Source: JBEDKD01 sp041172365 (GTDB lineage Bacteria; Cyanobacteriota; Cyanobacteriia; Cyanobacteriales; Microcoleaceae). Taken from it: a stretch of DNA of 30,196 nucleotides. The notes beneath the pieces were generated by a model, which searched no databases, had not been told where the DNA came from, and saw only the letters and a list, made by a program, of their open reading frames with translations. A program made the translations under genes and the position numbers. The stretch spans positions 1-30,196 of the forward strand of contig JBEDKD010000147.1 of the NCBI GenBank assembly GCA_041172365.1, written 5' to 3'. Each line of letters begins with the position of its first letter. Within the stretch, counting starts at the first letter, position 1. Below, one piece after another: positions 24,857 to 30,196 of the stretch.

Positions 24857-26032
24857 TTAAAAGATGTCTGCGGGGTCTGCAGATTGTAGTTTACGGGTGG
24901 CAATAGTTCCTGAAATACTACACATAATTAGGGTTAAAATTAAGACGGTTCCGGCACTAATTAATGTCATATACATAGGTAAGTTAGTCGCCTTTCTCGT
25001 CAAAGCATAAAGCCAGATAGAGATGCCGACTCCGGGTATAAATCCCAGGATCGAAAGAATGAGGGCTTCTTCAAAGACGATGCTGAGTAAGTATAGATTG
25101 CGGTATCCCATTGCTTTAAAAGTCGCGTATTCTGCTAAGTGGTCGCTCACATCGGTGGAGAGGACTTGATAGACAATAATAACGCCAACAATAAAGCCCA
25201 TTGCTGCGCCTAAATTAAAGACAAAACCAACGGCGGTATTATTAGTCCAGTAATTTTTTTCAAATTCAATAAATTCTGTTTTTGTCAATACTTTAACGTC
25301 ATTGGGAAGGTAGGTTTTTAAGGCGTTTTGTACCTGTACTGGATTGGCTCCGGGTTTAAGATGAATTAAACCCGCGTTGATGCTACCTGCTTGCTGTTTG
25401 GGAAATAATCTCAGAAAATTTTGGTCACTGGTGACAAGGGTTCCATCGGCGGCAAAGGAGGCTCCCACTTTGAATAAGCCGCTGATGGTAATGGTGCGAC
25501 GATCGATTTCTGTGGTTACGGGTTTTCCTTGTTTAATTTGCACGATCGTGTCTTGGTAATCGCCTCTGGAGGCTTCGTCAAATAAAACTGTATCGGGGAT
25601 TTTAATTAAATTCCTATTCCGTTTAATTTCTGGAAGATCAAAGGCAGGACGATCGGGGTTAACTCCCACTATAAAAATAGAACTTTTCTGCTTAGTTTTG
25701 GGATTTTTCCAAACACCAAGTTTAGCATAAAAAGCATCCGCGGACTCGACTCCGGGTACATTCATCGCCTGATATAACCGTCGCCGAGAAAAGTCCGATA
25801 GATTAGTCATATTGAGGGCTTGGGGACTGATTAAAACCATGTCCGCATCAAGGATTTGGTGGATACGGGTATTACTACTATAGAGGGCATTTTGAAAGCC
25901 AAACTGCATAAACATGAGGATATCAGCAAAGGCAATTCCCGCAGTGGCTACTAACATTCTTCCTTTGTCGTGGCTGAGTTGTAACCATCCTAGGGGAGTT
26001 CTGCGTTGGAGGGATTTTAGTAGTTTCATCAT
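24857..26032 (-). CDS. devC: DevC-type ABC exporter permease
   Basis: A 391-residue FtsX/MacB-type permease of the DevC family. TM1 (about 27-50) is followed by a large periplasmic domain (about 55-260). Three further TM helices (about 266-292, 315-340, 355-378) and the family-typical C-terminus TRKLQSADPADIF end the protein. The start overlaps the devB stop (ATGA type), indicating translational coupling. It works with the adaptor DevB and ATPase DevA, probably through an outer-membrane TolC-like partner. Confidence 0.94.
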   Translation of the reverse strand: MMKLLKSLQRRTPLGWLQLSHDKGRMLVATAGIAFADILMFMQFGFQNALYSSNTRIHQILDADMVLISPQALNMTNLSDFSRRRLYQAMNVPGVESADAFYAKLGVWKNPKTKQKSSIFIVGVNPDRPAFDLPEIKRNRNLIKIPDTVLFDEASRGDYQDTIVQIKQGKPVTTEIDRRTITISGLFKVGASFAADGTLVTSDQNFLRLFPKQQAGSINAGLIHLKPGANPVQVQNALKTYLPNDVKVLTKTEFIEFEKNYWTNNTAVGFVFNLGAAMGFIVGVIIVYQVLSTDVSDHLAEYATFKAMGYRNLYLLSIVFEEALILSILGFIPGVGISIWLYALTRKATNLPMYMTLISAGTVLILTLIMCSISGTIATRKLQSADPADIF

Positions 26033-27492
26033 TGTTCAATTACTACCTTGACTTGCAAATTGGTTAATCCTGAAACTTTCTGGCTGGAATTTTCATTTAA
26101 ACGGATTCTGACTTCAACAATACGGCCGTCAATGTTCGCGGAAGGATCGGTGTTAATAACATTTTGTTTGAGCACTTGTAGGCCAATGCTTTCGACGCGT
26201 CCTTCTAATTGTTCACTAAAAGAAGTGCTGGTAATTTTGGCTTTTTGTCCGACTTGTACTTTCTTGATATCGCTTTCATAAACTTCGGCTACCACGTACA
26301 TAGCGCGGGTTTGTCCGAGTTGCGCGATGCCATCGTTACCGACTCTTTCCCCCGGATGGGCGTAAATTTTCAGCACTTGAGCGTCTCTGGGAGCGCGGAT
26401 GTACGCGAGGTTGAGGTTGGCTTCGGCTTGTTTTGCAGTCGCGATCGCGGCGTTGACTTCGGCTTCGGCGGTTTGTACATCGACGGGGCGGACTTCGGTG
26501 ATGCGATCGAGGGTGGCTTTGGCTTCTGTAATCTGGGCAAGTTTGGCGGTTTGGGCTTGGTTGAGTTTGGCTTGGGCTTCCTTGATTTGTTGTTCGCGGG
26601 ATTGCTGAATTTGGCTCAGTTTGGCTTGGGCTTCTTTGATTTGTTGTTCACGCGAGGAAGTAATGCGGGTGAGGGTAGTTTGGGCTTCTTTGAGTTTTTG
26701 TTGGGAGGTTTCTAGGGTGAGGCGTTTGCTGTCTAGTTGTTCGAGTGAGATGGCTCCTTCTTCTTGGAGTTGTTGGTAGCGCCCCGCCTCGGTTTGGGCA
26801 TTGTGGAGTTCCGCTTCCAGACGCGCGATCGCGGCTTGTTGCCCTTCGATGTCCCCTTGTTTTTCCGCTTGGAGGCGCGCAATCGTGGCTTGTTGCCCTT
26901 CGATGTCGGTGGCGCGTTCGGCTTGGAGGCGCGCGATCGCGGCTTGTTGGGCTTCAATGTCCGTGGCGCGTTCGGCTTGGAGGCGGCTGAGGACGGCTTG
27001 GGCGGCTTCGATGTCCGTTTCCCGTTCGGCTTCTAAGCGCGAAATGGTGGCTTTTTGGGCTTGAATTTCTCCGGTTTTGGCTCCGGCTTTGACAGTCGCG
27101 AGTTTGGCTTGGGCGACTCGCACTTGCTCTTGGGCTTGGTTGAGGGCCGCTTGCAGGCGATCGTGGCTATCGAGAAGCGCGATCGTTTGGTTTGTTTTTA
27201 CCCAGTCTCCTTCTTGGACGAATAGTTTGTCAACCCGGTTGCCATCGGCATTACTGGAGGCGGAAAGGTTAAAGACTTCCCCTTGGGGTTCCAGTCTCCC
27301 TAGGGCGGTGATGGTACTCAGTTGAGGAGCCGTCGCGAGGGCTGTTGGCACTTCTGGGGATGAGGAAGAGCGTGTCAGCACATAGGCGGTTCCCGCCCCT
27401 GCCGCGAGGGTGGCGGCGGCCATAAGAGCTAGGAGTTGGCGGCTCAGGGAGGATGTGGAGGATATACTTTCGGCGGTTGCGCGGCTTACCAT
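26029..27492 (-). CDS. devB: DevB-type HlyD-family membrane-fusion adaptor with extended coiled coil
   Basis: A 487-residue periplasmic adaptor. The TM anchor is about 19-40, followed by a first lipoyl-like half (GRLEPQGEVF, VQEGDWVKTNQTIALLD), the long alpha-hairpin (about 112-360), the second lipoyl half (LNLAYIRAPRDAQVLKIYAHPGERVG) and a beta-barrel domain (about 395-487). Both arms of the hairpin are built from 18-residue repeats, five units each: 146-235 (unit like QQAAIARLQAERATDIEG) and 257-346 (unit like SQIQQSREQQIKEAQAKL). The ATG has GAGGTG a few bases upstream. It is first in the devBCA cluster and divergent from the TetR gene, with operator-like repeats in between. Confidence 0.95.
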   Translation of the reverse strand: MVSRATAESISSTSSLSRQLLALMAAATLAAGAGTAYVLTRSSSSPEVPTALATAPQLSTITALGRLEPQGEVFNLSASSNADGNRVDKLFVQEGDWVKTNQTIALLDSHDRLQAALNQAQEQVRVAQAKLATVKAGAKTGEIQAQKATISRLEAERETDIEAAQAVLSRLQAERATDIEAQQAAIARLQAERATDIEGQQATIARLQAEKQGDIEGQQAAIARLEAELHNAQTEAGRYQQLQEEGAISLEQLDSKRLTLETSQQKLKEAQTTLTRITSSREQQIKEAQAKLSQIQQSREQQIKEAQAKLNQAQTAKLAQITEAKATLDRITEVRPVDVQTAEAEVNAAIATAKQAEANLNLAYIRAPRDAQVLKIYAHPGERVGNDGIAQLGQTRAMYVVAEVYESDIKKVQVGQKAKITSTSFSEQLEGRVESIGLQVLKQNVINTDPSANIDGRIVEVRIRLNENSSQKVSGLTNLQVKVVIEQ

Positions 27493-27511
27493 AACGCACC
27501 TCTTGGGGTAA

Positions 27512-27526
27512 ACTAGACGGTTTAGT
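27512..27526. promoter_or_regulatory. Candidate TetR operator 1
   Basis: ACTAGACGGTTTAGT, a 15-bp near-palindrome in the devB/tetR spacer, 19 bp from the devB start codon. It is identical to the second site at 27543-27557, and the two are 31 bp apart, about three turns of DNA. It is probably bound by the TetR protein encoded at 27591. Confidence 0.75.
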
Positions 27527-27542
27527 TTTGCTTTAACTTTAT

Positions 27543-27557
27543 ACTAGACGGTTTAGT
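27543..27557. promoter_or_regulatory. Candidate TetR operator 2
   Basis: A second identical ACTAGACGGTTTAGT. It touches a TATAAT at 27557-27562 that fits a -10 box for the TetR gene, so bound repressor would block its own promoter. The -35 is weak. Confidence 0.75.
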
Positions 27558-27562
27558 ATAAT
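27557..27562 (+). promoter_or_regulatory. Predicted -10 box of the TetR gene
   Basis: A consensus TATAAT 28 bp upstream of the ATG at 27591 and overlapping the edge of operator 2. The best -35 (TAACTT, 27534-27539) has a 17-bp spacer but is a poor match. Confidence 0.5.
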
Positions 27563-27590
27563 GATGTCAACCCCCTAAACAAAATTTTTT

Positions 27591-28217
27591 ATGGAACCAG
27601 TAATGAGACGGGCTAAACTGAATGAACTAGACCCTGCGACGACGGTAGACAAGGAAGATAAAATCCTGTTGGGCGCGATGGAGGAGTTTTTGGCTCACGG
27701 GTATGTCGCGACAAGTATGGATCGCGTGGCCGCGGCCGCGGGGGTATCCAAGGCGACGGTGTACAGCTACTTTAAAGACAAGGAAGGGCTCTTTAATGCT
27801 TTGATGTCGCGTTTAGCGCAAGAAAGAATGATGGATATTGAATTACGGTTAGAGCCACCAGAGTTGGCGCTGCGACAATTAGCCCAGACTTTGATTAACA
27901 AAATGGAGAGTGATCACCAGTTTCTTGCGTTTTTGAGGTTGGTGATAGGTGAGTCGGGGCGTTTTCCTGAGTTAGCACAAATGTTTCTTCGCAATTTTGC
28001 CCAAATTGTGATTGAGCGTTTGACTTCTTATTTGGCTTCTCACCCGGAGTTAAATTTGCCTGATCCCGAAGCAACTGCACGCATTTTTCTGGGCTCGGCT
28101 CTCTATTTTATTGTGACGCAGGAATTGTTACACGGTAAGGAGATTATCCCCATACATCGCGATCGTATTGTTGATGGGTTAATGCACTTGATTTTAGGCT
28201 CTAAAAATCATGGGTAA
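27591..28217 (+). CDS. TetR-family transcriptional regulator
   Basis: A 208-residue TetR/AcrR-type regulator. An N-terminal extension of about 20 residues is followed by the HTH domain (about 22-68): KILLGAMEEFLAHGYVATSMD, VAAAAGVSKATVYSYFKDKEGLF. The C-terminal ligand-binding helical domain (about 75-205) is of the type often annotated as a TetR C-terminal domain. A second in-frame ATG at 27603 is possible; neither has a clear SD. It is divergent from devBCA, separated by two operator-like repeats, so it is probably a local repressor that senses a substrate of the exporter. Confidence 0.93.
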   Translation: MEPVMRRAKLNELDPATTVDKEDKILLGAMEEFLAHGYVATSMDRVAAAAGVSKATVYSYFKDKEGLFNALMSRLAQERMMDIELRLEPPELALRQLAQTLINKMESDHQFLAFLRLVIGESGRFPELAQMFLRNFAQIVIERLTSYLASHPELNLPDPEATARIFLGSALYFIVTQELLHGKEIIPIHRDRIVDGLMHLILGSKNHG

Positions 28218-28230
28218 TATGGCAATTCTA

Positions 28231-28327
28231 GTTTGTTTTTAATTCTAGGGAGCGAGACGCTCCCACTAGGAATTTCCCCAGGGTAATAAGTTTGTTTTTA
28301 ATTCTAGGGAGCGAGACGCTCCCACTA
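28231..28327. repeat. Two direct copies of a short hairpin repeat
   Basis: The 38-bp unit starts GTTTGTTTTTAATTCTAGGG and ends in GCTCCCACTA, at 28231-28268 and 28290-28327. Each carries the hairpin GGGAGCG-AGA-CGCTCCC. The inverse of the module (GTAGTGGGAGCG) also starts the element at 28782. The second copy contains the stop codon of the ATPase remnant. Confidence 0.85.
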
Positions 28328-28702
28328 CGAATTTATCCTCACACGGGGTTTAAATTTCCGTAATTGTAACGCGTTTGTCACCACAGAAACCGAACTCATT
28401 GCCATCGCGCCTCCGGCAATAATCGGATTTAATAACCATCCCGTTAATGGATATAAAATCCCTGCCGCGATCGGAATGCTCAAAATATTATAAATAAAGG
28501 CAAAAAATAAATTTTGCCGAATATTTTTCATCGTGGCTCGACTTAATTCGATCGCGCTCACTATTCCCATTAAATCTCCTGATATTAAGGTAATATCACT
28601 AGACGCGATCGCGACATCTGTGCCCGTACCGATCGCGATTCCCACATCAGCCTGAGCCAACGCGGGTGCATCATTAATCCCATCCCCTACCATCGCGATT
28701 AA
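28325..28702 (-). pseudogene. 3' remnant of a heavy-metal P-type ATPase (CopA/PacS-like)
   Basis: Only the end of the protein is left: a reading IAMVGDGINDAPALAQADVG with the GDGxND hinge of P-type ATPases, GTGTDVAIASSDI, then the last two TM helices (NLFFAFIYNILSIPIAAG, and a stretch with GGAMAMSSVSVVTNALQL). These are typical of copper/silver P1B ATPases. The frame stops being ATPase-like at about 28700, exactly where a GGAAGAA tract begins (28701-28750). The phosphorylation DKTG, CPC and N-terminal regions are absent, so transport is lost. The TAG stop is supplied by the hairpin repeat, giving a short odd tail. Confidence 0.88.
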
Positions 28703-28750
28703 GGAAGAAGGAAGAGGGAAGAAGGAAGAGGGAAGAAGGAAGAGGGAAGA
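28701..28750. repeat. Purine-rich GGAAGAA/GGAAGAG tandem tract
   Basis: A tandem tract with units mostly of 7 bp (GGAAGAA and GGAAGAG), directly abutting the truncated end of the P-type ATPase remnant. The same tract type is at 30021-30122. Confidence 0.85.
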
Positions 28751-28781
28751 ATTTTTGTGAGCGTCTCCTTTTGTTAAAAAA

Positions 28782-28864
28782 GTAGTGGGAGCGTCTGGCT
28801 CCCTAGGGATCTAAAAGGGAGCCAGACGCTCTGATGCTCCGCACAGGCTACGCCAACTCACTAC
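28782..28864. repeat. Hairpin repeat element, copy B (inverted relative to copy A)
   Basis: Stem GAGCGTCTGGCTCCCT (28789-28804), 11-nt loop, AGGGAGCCAGACGCTC (28816-28831), then CTGATGCTCCGCACAGGCTA and CGCCAACTCACTAC. It is the reverse complement of the arrangement at 12994-13128. The stem differs from copy A at four adjacent positions, but both arms changed together. Confidence 0.85.
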
Positions 28865-29138
28865 ATTTTTTTTGCACATCTGGGATGCTCCCGAAATTGT
28901 TGTCTTTCTCTTCCCCTTCGAGTAGGCGCGGGTTTTCAGAAACCGGGTTTCTTTGGAGACTTCTGGACTAAATGGTGTTTTTTTGACAAGAAACCCGGTT
29001 TCTTCATCTTTTGAAGATACCTTTCTTTTCCTTTCTTTCCTCTGTGCCCTCTGTGCCTTTGTGGTTCAAAAAAAAACCGGGATTTTTGACAAATCTTGAC
29101 TAAAATTAAAGAAACTTAACAATACTTCCGAGATAACC
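28865..29138. repeat. Intergenic region with AGAAACCCGGTTTCT-type repeats
   Basis: Gene-free. It holds CAGAAACCGGGTTTCTTT (28936 region), an inverted-sense AAGAAACCCGGTTTCTTC (28987 region) and AAACCGGGATTTTTGAC (29080 region), plus an inverted AACCACAAAG module (about 29039-29068). The final part is presumably the promoter of the hydrolase gene. Confidence 0.75.
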
Positions 29139-30017
29139 GTGATCACACAACCCTTAACTTCGACAACTTCCTTAGAAAAGCTAACTTGGACTTGGCAAGG
29201 TAACAAAATTCAATATACCGTCCAAGGTAGCGGACGCCCCTTGCTCTTAATTCATGGTTTTGGCGCGTCTATTGGACATTGGCGCAAGAATATTCCCGTT
29301 TTAGCTGAAGGGGGATATCGGGTTTTTGCCTTAGATTTACTGGGTTTTGGTAATTCCTCCAAACCTCCCCTCGACTATAGTTTGGAGTTATGGCAAGAAC
29401 TTCTGAGGGATTTCTGGCAAGATCACATTAACGAGCCTACTGTCTTTATTGGTAATTCCATCGGTGCTCTTCTCAGTTTGATGATGGTGGCCGACTATCC
29501 GAATATTGCCGCGGGGGGGATTCTCATTAATTGCGCGGGTGGCCTGAATCATCGTCCCGATGAGCTCAATCCCCCTTTACGCGTCGTTATGGGCATCTTT
29601 ACTAAATTAGTTCGATCGCGCTTCCTAGGGGGTTTCTTATTCAATCAGGTGCGTCAGAAACACCGTATCCGTAATACTTTGCACCAAGTCTATCGTAATC
29701 CAGAGGCCATTACCGATGAATTGGTAGAGATTCTCTATACTCCTTCTTGTGATGAAGGAGCCCAAAAAGTCTTCGCGTCTATTTTAACAGCACCCCCAGG
29801 ACCTCATCCCGTGGAATTACTCGCGAAGGTGACACACCCCTTATTAGTTTTATGGGGAGAGGATGATCCTTGGACTCCTGTCAAGGGAGGGCGCATTTTT
29901 CAGGAATTGGGCGAAAAAGGTCAACCGATTAAATTTATCTCTATCCCCAATACTGGCCACTGTCCCCATGATGAACGTCCTGAGATTGTTAATAATCATA
30001 TTTTACAGTGGCTCTAG
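29139..30017 (+). CDS. Alpha/beta-fold hydrolase (pheophytinase-like cyanobacterial family)
   Basis: A 292-residue cytoplasmic hydrolase starting at GTG 29139; the SD is weak. An HGFG oxyanion segment lies at 39-42, the nucleophile elbow GNSIG at 105-109 (Ser107), the acid in WGEDDPW (Asp242/Asp243), and the catalytic His274 in NTGHCPHDE. The GHWRKNIPVLAEGGYRVFAL and FIGNSIGALLSLM segments resemble the conserved cyanobacterial family related to plant pheophytinase. A role in tetrapyrrole-ester or other ester hydrolysis is only an inference from family resemblance. The full triad looks intact. Confidence 0.9.
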   Translation: MITQPLTSTTSLEKLTWTWQGNKIQYTVQGSGRPLLLIHGFGASIGHWRKNIPVLAEGGYRVFALDLLGFGNSSKPPLDYSLELWQELLRDFWQDHINEPTVFIGNSIGALLSLMMVADYPNIAAGGILINCAGGLNHRPDELNPPLRVVMGIFTKLVRSRFLGGFLFNQVRQKHRIRNTLHQVYRNPEAITDELVEILYTPSCDEGAQKVFASILTAPPGPHPVELLAKVTHPLLVLWGEDDPWTPVKGGRIFQELGEKGQPIKFISIPNTGHCPHDERPEIVNNHILQWL

Positions 30018-30020
30018 TAA

Positions 30021-30122
30021 TAAGGAAGAAGGAAGAAGGAAGAAGGAAGAAGGAAGAAGGAAGAAGGAAGAGGGAAGAGGGAAGAAGGAAGAAGGAAGAA
30101 GGAAGAAGGAAGAGGGAAGAAG
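30021..30122. repeat. Long GGAAGAA/GGAAGAG heptamer tandem repeat
   Basis: About 100 bp of units, mostly 7 bp (GGAAGAA with GGAAGAG variants), starting four bases after the hydrolase stop. It is followed by an AACCACAAAGGCACAAAGG module (30128-30156), a further short GGAAGAA tract, and a CCCCAATCCCC-type tail at the window edge. Confidence 0.9.
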
Positions 30123-30196
30123 TAATAAACCACAAAGGCACAAAGGCACAAAGGAAGAAGGAAGAGGGCCGCCCATCTCCCCAATCCCCAGTCCCC

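Noticed and set aside
24718..24903. Small minus-strand ORF (or the inner 43-codon frame MNKTFLIELL...) after devC
   Set aside because: Its first part overlaps devC, its last part lies in a repeat half-arm, and no family is recognised.
26048..27499. Several long open frames opposite or overlapping devB
   Set aside because: They are low-complexity shadows created by the 54-bp repeat periodicity of the devB coding sequence.
1..30196. tRNA, rRNA and riboswitch genes
   Set aside because: I looked through the intergenic regions for tRNA-like cloverleaf ends and for TPP-type motifs near the thiaminase gene and saw none; a covariance-model search was not possible.

Overview
The window is a chromosomal segment of a cyanobacterium. 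The evidence is the dense HIP1 octamer GCGATCGC (often extended to CGCGATCGCG) inside genes, a cyanobacterial-type FtsH, a DevBCA exporter, a CHASE2 class III cyclase, a kinase with a GUN4 domain, a CHAT-domain remnant, and many short palindromic intergenic repeats typical of filamentous and bloom-forming cyanobacteria. The sequence alone does not fix a genus. I see no rRNA, tRNA, CRISPR array, phage or intact transposase.

Layout. (1) 1-5.5 kb: a large membrane alpha/beta-hydrolase-like protein (minus strand) is divergent from an exported TPR protein, which is followed by a CHASE2-adenylate/guanylate cyclase. (2) 5.6-12.0 kb: a minus-strand cluster of four tandem paralogous BMP/PnrA-type substrate-binding lipoproteins, followed downstream by a Cache-HAMP histidine kinase. 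No ABC permease or ATPase for them is in the window. A 44-bp divergent region containing a perfect 16-bp palindrome separates the cluster from a ferritin-like protein gene (plus). (3) 13.4-14.9 kb: a secreted thiaminase I-like protein with a C-terminal Cys-rich domain resembling mannan-binding lectin (MVL). (4) 14.9-16.0 kb: repeat-rich DNA with a 5'-truncated CHAT protease remnant. (5) 16.0-20.9 kb: a YbjN protein, a zinc-finger-less DnaJ-type co-chaperone with a strong terminator, FtsH, and a small secreted DUF732-like protein. (6) 20.9-23.7 kb: repeats, a small doubtful ORF and a Ser/Thr kinase-GUN4 protein whose DFG aspartate is replaced by Gly. (7) 23.7-28.2 kb: devB-devC-devA (minus), with a 204-bp MITE-like element between devC and devA, and a divergent TetR regulator. 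The devB/tetR spacer carries two identical 15-bp near-palindromes about three helical turns apart. (8) 28.2-30.2 kb: the 3' remnant of a metal-transporting P-type ATPase cut off by a heptamer-like repeat, then an alpha/beta hydrolase of the pheophytinase-like cyanobacterial type and a long purine-rich tandem repeat.

The most interesting candidates are the four-BMP-lipoprotein/Cache-kinase cluster (a possible multi-ligand sensing or scavenging module), the thiaminase I-lectin fusion, the DevB adaptor built from 5 + 5 units of an 18-residue helical repeat, and the several families of hairpin repeats, one of which shows compensatory stem changes.
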